A DNA stretch of 64,000 nt from Glycomyces sp. NRRL B-16210 (GTDB taxonomy: Bacteria; Actinomycetota; Actinomycetes; Mycobacteriales; Micromonosporaceae): NCBI RefSeq assembly GCF_000719515.1, contig NZ_JOGR01000016.1, positions 1-64,000 on the forward strand, given 5' to 3'. A program made the position numbers and the translations under genes. Below are positions 17,244-25,624 of the stretch, piece after piece. The stretch's first letter is position 1. Every line of letters begins with the position of its first letter. Below the pieces are notes generated by a model, which saw only the letters and a program-made list of their open reading frames with translations, was not told the origin of the DNA and made no database searches.

Positions 17244-17507
17244 ATGGCTCGACCCCCTCGCACAGAAATCATCGGGGCAGCCGATAAGGCGCCCCGGAAT
17301 GCTTGCAATCTCTTCGTGGGTCCTACGGTACAACCTCACGGCGCCTCACTGCATCCCGGCCCATGAGTTGAATGCCACAGATTACCGGCGATGGACACCA
17401 GACCGGGACGAACACCCGCCCGAATCGTGAGAAGGGTTCTCACCGTTCGTAACCGGGCGGCGGCGCCCGGCGAGGGCGGTGAGACCCGCCACCCGCCGCG
17501 CGGGGTC

Positions 17508-18578
17508 CTACCCGAACAGGCGTACCCGCTGGAGGCGGCCGACGGCGGCCATCCGCTCCTCGGCCATCGCGTTCGCGGCGGCCAGGGGCGTGGCGCCCTC
17601 TCCCTTGGCCCGCTCCAGGATGCGCGCGGTGGTCTCGAAGATCCCCGCGGTGCGCCGCTCGGCCCGCTTGAAGTCGAAGGCGCCGTCGTACTCGTCGGCG
17701 ACCTGGATGACCCCGCCGGAGTTCACGACGTAGTCGGGGCAGTAGAGGACGCCGGCCCGGTCGAGCTCGTCGGCGACGCCCGGCTCGGCGAGCTGGTTGT
17801 TGGCCGCGCCGCAGATGATCTCGGCGTCGAGGGCCTTGAGGGTCCGCTCGCTGAGGACGCCGCCGAGCGCGCAGGGGGCGTACACGTGGATGCCCGCGGC
17901 GATGAGGTCGTCGGCGCCGTCGACCAGGCGCACCTGCGGGAAGTTCGCGGTCGCCCAGCCGATCGCGGCGGGGTCCACGTCGCAGGCGACGACGTCGGCG
18001 CCGGCCTCGATGAGGTGCGGCAGGAGGTGGCGCCCGACCTTGCCCAGGCCGGCGACGCCCACGGTGCGCCCGTTCAGGTCCACCGCGCCCCAGCGGTGCT
18101 GCGCGGCCGCGCGCATCGCCTGGAAGACGCCGAAGGCGGTCAGGATCGAGGAGTCCCCGGCGCCGCCCGCCTCGGGGCTGCGGCCGCTGACGTGGCGCGT
18201 CTCGCGGGCCACGTGGTCCATGTCCTCGACGTAGGTGCCGACGTCGCACGCGGTCACGTAGCGCCCGCCAAGGGCCTCCACGAAGCGGCCGTAGGCCCGC
18301 AGCAGCGCCTCGCCCTTGTCGATGCCCGGGTCGCCCCAGATGACGGCCTTGCCGCCGCCGTGGTCGAGCCCGGCGATCGCGTTCTTGTAGGACATGCCCT
18401 CCGACAGGTGGAGCACGTCGGTGAGGGCCTCGTCCTCGGAGGCGTAGGGGTAGAAGCGGGTGCCGCCCAGGGCCGGGCCGAGCGCGGTGGAGTGGATCGC
18501 GATGATCGCCCGCAGTCCCGACTCGGGGTCGTTGCAGAACACGACCTGTTCGTGGCCGCCGGCGTCGAAGATGCTCAT
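17508..18578 (-). CDS. vdh: Valine/leucine/phenylalanine dehydrogenase
   Basis: A 356-residue NAD-dependent branched-chain amino acid dehydrogenase that converts valine or leucine to the 2-oxo acid and ammonia. The substrate-site lysines are K65 (MSYKNA) and K77 (LDHGGGKAVI). The dinucleotide-binding motif is GVAGLGKVGRH in the second domain, and CDVDPAAI supplies the acidic residue typical of NAD use. GGAGAG lies 6 nt before the ATG. Its product is the substrate of the E1/E2 complex at 3.1-6.6 kb, so together they could degrade valine and supply iso-branched acyl-CoA primers for fatty acids. The order vdh / unknown / bldC is a known actinobacterial neighbourhood. Confidence 0.88.
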   Translation of the reverse strand: MSIFDAGGHEQVVFCNDPESGLRAIIAIHSTALGPALGGTRFYPYASEDEALTDVLHLSEGMSYKNAIAGLDHGGGKAVIWGDPGIDKGEALLRAYGRFVEALGGRYVTACDVGTYVEDMDHVARETRHVSGRSPEAGGAGDSSILTAFGVFQAMRAAAQHRWGAVDLNGRTVGVAGLGKVGRHLLPHLIEAGADVVACDVDPAAIGWATANFPQVRLVDGADDLIAAGIHVYAPCALGGVLSERTLKALDAEIICGAANNQLAEPGVADELDRAGVLYCPDYVVNSGGVIQVADEYDGAFDFKRAERRTAGIFETTARILERAKGEGATPLAAANAMAEERMAAVGRLQRVRLFG

Positions 18579-18813
18579 GGCTTGCTCTCCAGTTCTGGAA
18601 CCGTGCGGAGGCGGCCGGGTCTCGGCCGACTCGTCTCTGTAGCGCGGGTGTGCCTACGCCCTCAGCATATGACCGCCCGTTCGCGGCCAGAGCCCGGTCC
18701 TCGGGCGACGGGCGCTCCGCGGCGGTGACGCGGCGTCGCGCCGCCGCGGTCGCGCACCCCGCGGTCCCCGCCCATCAGGGCGCAGGGGAGGCGGATGTGG
18801 AAGTATTCGCTTC

Positions 18814-19650
18814 GTGTACGCACCCAACGCGTCCTATCTGCGCGTCTACGAGCCGGCGGCGGCGTTCGCCGACGCCGACTACTGGCGCGCGTACGCCGCT
18901 TCGGGGCGCGCGGCCGACCCGCTCGAAGGGCCGCGGCTGCGCCGCGAGGCCCTGTACGAGCGCATCGGCTGGCCCTGGCGCGGCGTCCCCTCCTTCGGGC
19001 GCGAGGCGTACGTCATCGACCGCGGGCGCGAGGCCGACCCCCTCATCTGCCCCTGGAACCTGCGCTACCGGATCGCCGCCTCCGCGCTCGAAGTACGGCG
19101 GCTGACCCCCGAGACGGTGGCCGAGGCGCTGTTCCCGCCGGAGTTCCTGGCCTCGGCCGAAGAGATCGTCGCGCTCGACGACGGCGCCGACCGCCGCGAC
19201 CCGCCCGCCGACTCCCACGAGCACGTCGCCTCCTGGTCGGTGCCGCTGCGCTGGTTCGCGTGCGTGCGGCCCGAGGACCGCGAGCTGGTCATCCAGCCCG
19301 GCCACGCGCAGCTGCGCTACCGGACCCCGATCACCAAGTCCCGCACCGGGCTCGCGGTGGCCCGCAACCTGGTGCGGGCCGAGTTCGGCGAGGGCGCCGA
19401 CCTGGTCGAGGCGCTCGCCGACACCGGCAAGTGGCTCGACGGCTTCCACCGCGACTCGGTGGTCGAGCTCGACTACGGCGGGCTGGTCGCCCGGCTCGGC
19501 GTCGAGGAGCTGCGCGACGAGGACTCGGTGGACCTCACCTGGCAGGCCCTCGACCACCTCGGCGCCTCCGAACCCGAGGACGCCCAGGAGTGCTACGCGC
19601 GATTGATCGACCGATGGCGTGATCGTCGTCTCGCCGAGCGTTTGAACTGA
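18814..19650 (+). CDS. Conserved actinobacterial hypothetical protein between vdh and bldC
   Basis: A 278-residue soluble protein of unknown function, divergent from vdh and upstream of bldC. From memory, a homologue occupies the same position in Streptomyces. The N-terminal part is rich in Tyr, Trp and Arg (RVYEPAAAFADADYWRAYAA). The centre holds SWSVPLRWFACVRPEDRELV and the C-terminus an acidic helical segment (DSVDLTWQALDHLGASEPED). No membrane segment or recognised motif is seen. GTG 18814 is the first plausible start; no clean ribosome site precedes it. Persistent linkage to bldC hints at a developmental or housekeeping role, which is inference. Confidence 0.65.
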   Translation: MYAPNASYLRVYEPAAAFADADYWRAYAASGRAADPLEGPRLRREALYERIGWPWRGVPSFGREAYVIDRGREADPLICPWNLRYRIAASALEVRRLTPETVAEALFPPEFLASAEEIVALDDGADRRDPPADSHEHVASWSVPLRWFACVRPEDRELVIQPGHAQLRYRTPITKSRTGLAVARNLVRAEFGEGADLVEALADTGKWLDGFHRDSVVELDYGGLVARLGVEELRDEDSVDLTWQALDHLGASEPEDAQECYARLIDRWRDRRLAERLN

Positions 19651-19856
19651 CCTCGGACGCAGCGGCACCGCAAGCCCGCTACCAGCGTGTTCGCTTGTGG
19701 ACTGATCACTCGGATGAGGGAGCCGAGCGGAAAGTCCAAGCAAATTCGGCCGTTCGGCCTATGTCGGACACCTAGGACAAGCCGGACGATTAGCGGTAGG
19801 AACGAATCAAGGCTCGGCGCCGGTGATTCGCAGCCCGTCTGTGGAGGAGAAGAACG

Positions 19857-20078
19857 ATGACGACAGAGCTGAACCTTCCGGTGGAATCCGAGGCCCTGCT
19901 CACGCCTTCCGAGGTCGCCGCGATGTTCCGCGTGGACCCGAAGACCGTGACCCGCTGGGCCAAGGCGGGGAAGATCTCGGCGATCCGGACGCTCGGCGGC
20001 CACCGCCGCTACCGCGAGTCCGAGATCCGCGCCCTCATCAACGGTGACATCCCGACCCAGCGCGAGGCCGTCGACTAG
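19857..20078 (+). CDS. bldC: Developmental regulator BldC (MerR-type DNA-binding protein)
   Basis: A 73-residue small DNA-binding protein made almost wholly of a MerR-type winged helix-turn-helix: LLTPSEVAAMFRVDPKTVTR (about 15-34) followed by WAKAGKISAIRTLGGHRRYR. In Streptomyces BldC binds direct repeats cooperatively and represses the onset of sporulation and specialised metabolism. Sequence and length match that family closely. A GGAGGAG ribosome site lies 6-7 nt before the ATG. The 206-bp gap upstream is unusually AT-containing for this window and probably holds its own promoter. Its presence suggests a filamentous life style. Confidence 0.93.
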   Translation: MTTELNLPVESEALLTPSEVAAMFRVDPKTVTRWAKAGKISAIRTLGGHRRYRESEIRALINGDIPTQREAVD

Positions 20079-20232
20079 CCCCGGCGTCCCCAGCGGTACT
20101 GCGCCGAACCCGGACCACTGCCGTCAGTGTCCGAAAGCAGCAGTCGCACTACGTAGGCCGGACCACCCTTCCGGCCGCCGCCCGATCGAGACCGCGGACG
20201 TCGGCGCCGCGGACAGCCCGATCTTCGAGGAG

Positions 20233-20255
20233 GCGGGCCCTCCCTCAGGGCCCGC
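20233..20255. terminator. Hairpin in the 420-bp gap after bldC
   Basis: GCGGGCCCT and its complement enclose five bases. A second hairpin, CGCACCGG/CCGGTGCG, follows at about 20265-20291. Either may end the bldC transcript. Otherwise 20079-20500 shows no convincing gene: frames there are open only because of GC bias. Confidence 0.45.
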
Positions 20256-20500
20256 GCCGCGAACGCACCGGTTCCCGCCCCGCCGGTGCGAACCCGAGAC
20301 ATCGAACCGCCACACCGAGGCCGCCCGGCCCGGTAGGGCGGTTCCTTCGTGTAGGCCCGAGCCTTCGTTTCGGGCTGCACCGCCGTTTCGGCATGGACCG
20401 CCCGGAACGTCCCCCGCCCACTCCGCTGGCGCTGCCGTTCCCGTGCCGATTGGCGGGTGTTCCCGATGCGCCGCCGGGGAAGGCGTGCCACGCTTGAGTC

Positions 20501-21028
20501 GTGTCACGCAAGAGGAGCCTCGCCGTCGCTGCCGCCGTCGCCGCCGTGGTCGTGCTCTTCGCACTCGGCGTCCCCCTGTTGAACAAGGCCGTCTCGCCCG
20601 CGGTCGATGTGGGCGGTGAGACGTTCGTGCTCGCGGGCGTCACCGTCACCCTCCCCGAGGAGGTCTGGATGCGACCGGGCCTGTACCGGCCCGAGTCGGG
20701 CCGCGCGGAGTTCCTCGTCGGCAACGCGGAGGTCGACATCGTCGTCGCCGGCCCCTACAGCTTCGACGCGGAGTACCTGGCGGCGGAGATGGTCCGGCTC
20801 CTGGAGGTCCAGCCGGGCGTGCAGCTCACCGAGCCGCGCGAGTGCGCCGCGGACGGCGTCGAGGGTGCGGGGCAGAGCTTCGTGACCGAGACCGGGGCGG
20901 GGTTCGCGTGCGCGTTCGTGCATGACGAGATCCGCGCGGAGGTCACGGCCACCGGCGCGTCGCTGGATTCGGGCACTGTGGACAGGATCGACGCGCTCAT
21001 AGCCCAGCTGTCCTTCGGGGCGGCCTGA
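20501..21028 (+). CDS. Membrane-anchored extracytoplasmic protein coupled to PrsW
   Basis: A 175-residue protein with an N-terminal basic end and a single hydrophobic segment (about 6-27, uncleaved anchor or signal), then an outer domain of about 145 residues with two Cys (DC-type pair ECAADG and GFACAF) that could form one disulfide. The pattern resembles small substrate-like or sensor domains, but no family is recognised. Its TGA shares one base with the ATG of the PrsW gene, so the two are translationally coupled and probably function together. GTG 20501 has no ribosome site; CACGCT lies 6 nt upstream, a degenerate version of the leaderless -10 arrangement. Confidence 0.6.
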   Translation: MSRKRSLAVAAAVAAVVVLFALGVPLLNKAVSPAVDVGGETFVLAGVTVTLPEEVWMRPGLYRPESGRAEFLVGNAEVDIVVAGPYSFDAEYLAAEMVRLLEVQPGVQLTEPRECAADGVEGAGQSFVTETGAGFACAFVHDEIRAEVTATGASLDSGTVDRIDALIAQLSFGAA

Positions 21029-21894
21029 TGCGGCCGGATCCCACCTCGCCCACCCAGTGGACGGCCGTGCTGCTCATCGGCGCGGCCGGGATTCTGCTGC
21101 TGTACAACACGCTGCCGGTGGCGCTCGCGTATCCGCGGGCGGGGACGACGGCGCTGGTGCTGTTCTCGCTGTTCGCGGTGCCGTTCTGGTTGCTGCGGCG
21201 CCGCTTCGCCGACCGGCTCACGCTGCCGGCGGGCGCTCTGGTGCTGGGGCTGATCTGGGGCGCGACGGTGGCGGTGATGTCCTCGATCTTCGGTTCCCGT
21301 GCGCTGCACGGGTTGATGGCGACGGCGTGGGGGCCGGGCTGGGCCGAGCGGTGGTCGCCGGTGCTGGCCGCGCCGCTGGTCGAGGAGGTCGTGAAGGCCG
21401 CCGGTGTGGTGCTGGTGGTCGCGATCGCGTGGGGGCGGGTGCACGGGGTGCTCGACGGGATCGTGCTGGGGGCGTTCTGCGGGGTGGGCTTCCAGATCGT
21501 GGAGGGCTACGCGTTCGCGATGTCGAGCACGGTGGTGAACCGCGCGGGGGACGTGGTGGAGCCGGTGGTCGCGGTGTTCCTCGTGCGCGGGGTGCTGGCG
21601 GGGTTGTGGAGCCATCCGGTGTTCACGGCGATCGTGGGCGCGGGGGTGGCGTACGCGGCGACGCGGCGGACGAGTCGGTCGGTGTGGGTCGCGGCGGGTT
21701 CGTTGGTGGCGGTGATCGTGCTGCACGCGGTGTGGAACTCGCCGCTGCTGCGGGACGGGCTGGGCCTGGGCGCGCCGGGCGTGCTGGTCGGCGTGATGAT
21801 CAAGGGCCTGCCGGCGGTGTGCATCGTGTGGTGGCTGGTCCGCTGGGCCAAACGCGAGGAGGCCCCGGTGGAAAGGCCGCTGGAGCCGGCGTGA
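21028..21894 (+). CDS. PrsW family intramembrane metalloprotease
   Basis: A 288-residue polytopic membrane protein with about eight TM segments. The PrsW motifs are present: E119-E120 and K123 in APLVEEVVKA, F155xxxE159 in GFQIVEG, H196 in SHPVF and H233 in LHAVWN. These would form the intramembrane metal site. In Bacillus PrsW makes the first cut in an anti-sigma factor. Target specificity cannot be predicted, and no sigma/anti-sigma pair is nearby. The one-base overlap with the upstream anchored protein makes that protein the obvious candidate substrate or partner. Confidence 0.85.
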   Translation: MRPDPTSPTQWTAVLLIGAAGILLLYNTLPVALAYPRAGTTALVLFSLFAVPFWLLRRRFADRLTLPAGALVLGLIWGATVAVMSSIFGSRALHGLMATAWGPGWAERWSPVLAAPLVEEVVKAAGVVLVVAIAWGRVHGVLDGIVLGAFCGVGFQIVEGYAFAMSSTVVNRAGDVVEPVVAVFLVRGVLAGLWSHPVFTAIVGAGVAYAATRRTSRSVWVAAGSLVAVIVLHAVWNSPLLRDGLGLGAPGVLVGVMIKGLPAVCIVWWLVRWAKREEAPVERPLEPA

Positions 21895-21910
21895 ACGGTA
21901 CTCAAATGGA

Positions 21911-22024
21911 TTTAGGGCAGCGCTACGCGGATCGGGATTCCCTGGGCCCCCGCCTTCGGCGAAGCTTGCGAGCCGTCAATATGCACAGGAATTACCGTGC
22001 CACAGGGGTCTGACAATTCGGCCG
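21911..22024 (-). repeat. Dispersed intergenic repeat, copy a (interrupted)
   Basis: Read on the minus strand, this copy begins TGTCAGACCCCTGTGGCACG, continues to a GGGGGCCCAG block and ends in GCGTAGCGCTGCCC. About 38 bp unlike the other copies, near 21950-21990, interrupt the middle. It sits between the PrsW gene and convergent mutY. Confidence 0.7.
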
Positions 22025-22078
22025 GTGGCGGTGGAGGTGAGAAAGATGCACTTTCGGTGAGTTGCGCGAGCTGAGCGG

Positions 22079-22162
22079 TTTTTGGGCAGCGCTACGCGGA
22101 ACGGAAACCGCTGGGCCCCCGGTTCAACTACCGTGCCATAAGGGTCCGACAATTCGGCCGGG
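22079..22162 (-). repeat. Dispersed intergenic repeat, copy b (intact)
   Basis: Minus-strand order: TGTCGGACCCTTATGGCACG, GTTGAACCGGGGGCCCAGCG, then CGCGTAGCGCTGCCC and a T/A run. It lies 65 bp from copy a in the same orientation and shares its GGGCAGCGCTACGCGGA end exactly. Confidence 0.75.
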
Positions 22163-22272
22163 CGCATCGGATGCAATGAAGATTCACGTTCGGGGCGGGC
22201 GTAGCAATGCCGCCCGGGTCTGAGCGCGCGGTACCCCGACGGCATTGCATTTGCTCGGTCGCGTCGGCCCTC

Positions 22273-22518
22273 TCAGACCTCCGCTCCCACCTGGCCCGCT
22301 TGACGTGCAGCCGGTCCGCGGTCGACGCGACGGTAGTTGGCGCGAGCCGCGTCGTCGTGTCCTGGCCGGCCGCTCGGGGGCGGCCCTGCGGTAGGCGTCT
22401 CGGACCTGGCACCGCTGGTGAGCCGGACCGGGATGGTCCGCACGGTGCCCCACTCGTCGAGGGAGTGAGGTTCGACCCAGGCCCGCCGATCGGTGAATCG
22501 GCGCCGACCGAGCTTCAT
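22273..22518 (-). pseudogene. Possible gene fragment downstream of mutY (81 codons)
   Basis: On the minus strand a TAGCGT box (22537-22542) lies about 18 nt before an ATG, with GAGAGA as a weak ribosome site. The first 36 codons (MKLGRRRFTDRRAWVEPHSL and on) have normal high-GC third positions, then the pattern decays. This looks like the N-terminal end of a gene whose remainder has been lost, but a short real gene is possible. The gap 21895-22561 otherwise holds only the two repeats. Confidence 0.35.
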
Positions 22519-22561
22519 GAAGTTCTCTCGGTTCTGACGCTACCAGCGGCCGGACGGTTTG

Positions 22562-23494
22562 TCATTGACTCGGGAGTTCGAACCGCCCCGCCTCATCGGT
22601 GCCGATCAGCCCCTCGGCGATGAGCTGCGCGACGGCCTCGTCGAGCATCCGCGCCTCGGGCCACACCGCGTCGATCCGGGCCCGCTCCACCGGCCCCTCC
22701 GCCTCCCGGAGCAGGGCCATCACCTCACCGCGCACCTGCCGGTTGGTCCCCTTGTACCGCTGGCGCTTCCGGCTGGGACCGGCCGGCACCTCCTGCCCGG
22801 CGAACCCGCACACGTCGGCGACCGGGCAGTCCCCGCACTCGGCCTTGCGCGCCGTGCACAGCAGCGCGCCCAGCTCCATCAGCGCCACCGAGACCAGAGC
22901 GGCCGTCGGCGGGTCCTGCGGCAGCAGCGACGCCGCCGCCGCGAGATCGGCCTTCGAAGTCGCGGTCCCCGCGTCGCTGCGCCCGCCGAGGCGGGCCACC
23001 ACGCGACGCACGTTCGTGTCCACGACCGGGTGCCGCTCGCCGTAGTGGAAGACCGCGACCGCGGCGGCCGTGTAGACCCCGATGCCCGGCAGTTTCTCGA
23101 GTTCGGCCGGGTCGGAGGGCACCACCCCGTCGTGCTCGGTCGCGACGATCCGCGCGCACTCCTGCAAACGCAGCGCCCGCCGCGGGTAGCCCATGCGCCC
23201 CCACGCGCGCAGCACCTCGGCGGTCGGGGCCGCGGCGAGGTCGGCCGGCGTGGGCCAGCGCGCCATCCACGCCTCCCAGACGGGCGCGGCGCGGGCGACC
23301 TGGGTCTGCTGGCTCATGACCTCGGAGACGAGGACGCCCCAGGCGGTGGTGCCGGGCCTGCGCCAGGGCAGTTCGGTGCGGCCCTGCGCGTCGAACCAGG
23401 GGAGGAGGCGTTCGGCGAGCAGGTCGGGGGAGGGCAGTGCTTGGGGGACGACGGTTTCGGGGGCGGCGGTTTCGGCGGCACGCATGTCCCCCAT
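22562..23494 (-). CDS. mutY: A/G-specific adenine glycosylase MutY
   Basis: A 310-residue DNA repair glycosylase that removes adenine mispaired with 8-oxoguanine. The catalytic Glu is E58 in VSEVMSQQTQV, the catalytic Asp is D159 in VVDTNVRRV, and the helix-hairpin-helix is LPGIGVYTAAAV. The [4Fe-4S] ligands C213, C220, C223 and C229 keep the classic C-x6-C-x2-C-x5-C spacing. The C-terminal NUDIX-like 8-oxoG recognition domain is shortened to about 80 residues, which is common in actinobacteria. ATG 23494 is used; ATG 23485 is a close alternative. It is divergent from the anchored protein at 23656. Confidence 0.93.
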   Translation of the reverse strand: MGDMRAAETAAPETVVPQALPSPDLLAERLLPWFDAQGRTELPWRRPGTTAWGVLVSEVMSQQTQVARAAPVWEAWMARWPTPADLAAAPTAEVLRAWGRMGYPRRALRLQECARIVATEHDGVVPSDPAELEKLPGIGVYTAAAVAVFHYGERHPVVDTNVRRVVARLGGRSDAGTATSKADLAAAASLLPQDPPTAALVSVALMELGALLCTARKAECGDCPVADVCGFAGQEVPAGPSRKRQRYKGTNRQVRGEVMALLREAEGPVERARIDAVWPEARMLDEAVAQLIAEGLIGTDEAGRFELPSQ

Positions 23495-23643
23495 TGTCGG
23501 CGCGGGGTACGACGCCCGTCGGGGTGGGTCCGGGCCGCGGGATCGGCCGGGCCCCGTCGCCTCGTCGTGGGCCCGCAGGCGTGGGGTGCGATCCCCCGCG
23601 GGCCGGTGGCGTGTATTTCCGCTCGCGTGCGGCCGGTCTGCGT

Positions 23644-23649
23644 TAGCGT
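23644..23649 (+). promoter_or_regulatory. -10 box (TAGCGT) of a leaderless promoter
   Basis: TAGCGT ends 6 nt before GTG 23656. There is no Shine-Dalgarno in the gap CCCGGC. Confidence 0.55.
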
Positions 23650-23655
23650 CCCGGC

Positions 23656-24324
23656 GTGCAGGGTTTCAAGGGCAAGTTCGTGAAGGGTTCGGAGCCCGAG
23701 TCGGTCTATTGGAAGCGGCGGGGGATCGTGGCGGGGGCGGTGGCCGCCCTCGTCCTGCTCGTGGTGGTGCTGGTCGGCACGCTCGGCGGCGGTGACGGCG
23801 AGGCCGACGAGGTCGAGGTGCGGGCCGAGACGACGCCGGGCGAGTGGGTGGCGCCGACGCCTTCGGAGACGATCCAGAGGCCGTACATCCCCGAGACGCC
23901 GACCGCCTCGCCCAGCGAGTCCCCGAGCCCGACCGAGCCGGAGGTGTCCGACTGCCCTGCGGACGAGTTGATGCTCCAGGTGGTGGCGGCGTTCGACGAG
24001 GTGCGGTCGGGTTCGAAGGTGCCGGTGAGCGTGCTGGTGGCGAGCGGCGCGGACGAGGAGTGCGTGGCGGATCTGCGCGAGGTCGCCGTGGAGCTGGCCT
24101 CGGGTGAGGACGTGGTCTATTCGACCGCGCACTGCGAGACCCCTTCGGGCGAGGAGGTCGAGTTGAGCGACGGGTCGGGTCAGACGATCGAGTTCACCGT
24201 GGACGGCCTGGCCTCGGCGGAGGGCTGCGAGGGCGCGCGCCGCGCGCTGCCGGCCGGGGAGTACGACCTGCGGGCCCGCCTGGGCGAGGCGGTCTCGTCG
24301 CCGACGAGTCTGCGCCTGAAGTAG
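23656..24324 (+). CDS. Single-pass anchored protein with outer Cys domain
   Basis: A 222-residue protein of unknown family. It has a short basic cytoplasmic start (KGKFVKGSEPESVYWKRRG), one TM segment (about 23-44, IVAGAVAALVLLVVVLVGTL), a Pro/Ser/Thr linker (about 60-97) and an outer domain with four Cys (SDCPADE, DEECVAD, AHCETP, EGCEGA), compatible with two disulfides and an Ig-like beta fold. It lacks the long disordered N-terminus of the genes at 7093 and 13257 but shares their TM-linker-Cys-domain layout and TAGCGT promoter type. It ends 6 bp from convergent disA. Confidence 0.62.
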   Translation: MQGFKGKFVKGSEPESVYWKRRGIVAGAVAALVLLVVVLVGTLGGGDGEADEVEVRAETTPGEWVAPTPSETIQRPYIPETPTASPSESPSPTEPEVSDCPADELMLQVVAAFDEVRSGSKVPVSVLVASGADEECVADLREVAVELASGEDVVYSTAHCETPSGEEVELSDGSGQTIEFTVDGLASAEGCEGARRALPAGEYDLRARLGEAVSSPTSLRLK

Positions 24325-24330
24325 GCGGCC

Positions 24331-25398
24331 TCAGAGGTAGCGGTCGAGGATCGAGACCTCGGCGAGCCTGGTGAGCGATTCGCGGATGCTCTGGGCCCGG
24401 CCGGGGCCGACGCCGTCGACGTCCTGGAGTTCTTCGACGGTGACGCCGAGCAGATCGGGCAGGGCCCCGAAGTGGCCCACGACCCGTTCGATGACGGCTT
24501 CGGGGAGGCGGGGGACCTTGGCGAGCATCCGGAAGCCGCGGGGGCTGACGCGCCGGTCGAGCACGTCGGGCGTGTTGGGGTAGCCGAGCGCGCGGGCGAC
24601 GGCGGTCAGGTCGAGCAGTTCGGGCGAGCTCATCTCGTCGACGGTGCGCAGGGCCGTGACGTAGGCGGCGCCGTCGGGCAGGTAGTCGCGGACGATGAGT
24701 TCGCGGTCGGCGTCGACGCCGGCCATGAGCTCGTCGAGTTGCAGCGCGAGGAGGCGCCCGTCGGTGCCCAGTTCGATGACGTGGCCTTCGACCTCGTCGG
24801 CGATGTGGCGGGCCATTTCGAGCCGCTGGAGCACGGTGACGGCGTCGCGCACGGTCACGAGGTCTTCGATCTCCAGGCTCGAGAGGTTCCCGGCGACCTC
24901 GTCGAGGCGCTGCTTGTAGCGTTCGAGGGTGGCCAGGGCCTGGTTGGCGCGGGAGAGGATCTGCGTGGAGGGTTCGACGAGGTGGTGGATCTCGCCCATG
25001 TAGAGGCCGATGGTGTGCATGGACTGGCTGACCGAGATCACCGGGAAGCCGGTCTGGATGGCGACGCGCTCGCCGGTGCGGTGGCGGGTGCCCGATTCGT
25101 TGGAGTGGATCGAGGGGTCGGGCATGAGGTGGACGCCGGCGCGCACGATCCGGGAGCCGTCGGTGGTGAGGACCACGGCGCCGTCCATCTTGCACAGTTC
25201 GCGCAGGCGGGTGGCGGAGAACTCGATGTCGAGTTCGAAGCCGCCGGTGCAGATGGTCTCGACCAGCTGGTCGCAGCCGACGACGATGAGCGCGCCGGTC
25301 CGGCCGCGCAGGATGCGTTCGAGGCCGTCGCGCAGCGCGGTGCCGGGCGCCATGGTGGCCAGGGTCGCGCGCAGGCCCTCGTCCGGGATCGACGCCAC
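24331..25398 (-). CDS. disA: DNA integrity scanning diadenylate cyclase DisA
   Basis: A 355-residue enzyme that makes cyclic di-AMP from two ATP and reports on branched DNA. The DAC domain (about 1-150) carries MDGAVVL (D72-G73-A74) and GTRHRTGE (R105-H106-R107), the two catalytic motifs. A helical spine follows, and a C-terminal helix-hairpin-helix (LLGVTVEELQDVDGVGPGRA) for DNA binding. Length is typical. disA often follows radA, but here the gene upstream is a PH-domain membrane protein and radA is absent from the window. GTG 25398 has a G-rich stretch 6 nt upstream. Confidence 0.95.
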   Translation of the reverse strand: MASIPDEGLRATLATMAPGTALRDGLERILRGRTGALIVVGCDQLVETICTGGFELDIEFSATRLRELCKMDGAVVLTTDGSRIVRAGVHLMPDPSIHSNESGTRHRTGERVAIQTGFPVISVSQSMHTIGLYMGEIHHLVEPSTQILSRANQALATLERYKQRLDEVAGNLSSLEIEDLVTVRDAVTVLQRLEMARHIADEVEGHVIELGTDGRLLALQLDELMAGVDADRELIVRDYLPDGAAYVTALRTVDEMSSPELLDLTAVARALGYPNTPDVLDRRVSPRGFRMLAKVPRLPEAVIERVVGHFGALPDLLGVTVEELQDVDGVGPGRAQSIRESLTRLAEVSILDRYL

Positions 25399-25624
25399 GG
25401 GATACCCCCCAATGCTGGACTGTCCTCCGGCGGTTCCCGCCGGTCGGTGAAATGACCTCGCGTCGGTGTCCAGTTATGGCTCGCAAGCCATGACCGGGCG
25501 GGGCGCCGGGTCGCCTCCAGTGTACGGATCAGTCGGGGGAGGCAGGGGGCGGCATTTGGGGCAAGCCGTGCAACTCGGAAGTCGACCTCGTCACGACTGG
25601 TGTCCCAGGCGTGCCGTCTGGTCC

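Noticed and set aside
20079..20500. Minus-strand frames (up to 164 codons) after bldC
   Set aside because: There is no ribosome site, the composition is Arg/Pro-rich and the frames are interrupted by hairpins. They are probably non-coding.
22100..22140. tRNA-like T-arm (GGTTCAA) in repeat copy b
   Set aside because: Only the GGTTCAA motif fits. No acceptor stem, anticodon arm or D-arm can be drawn, and the motif belongs to the dispersed repeat.
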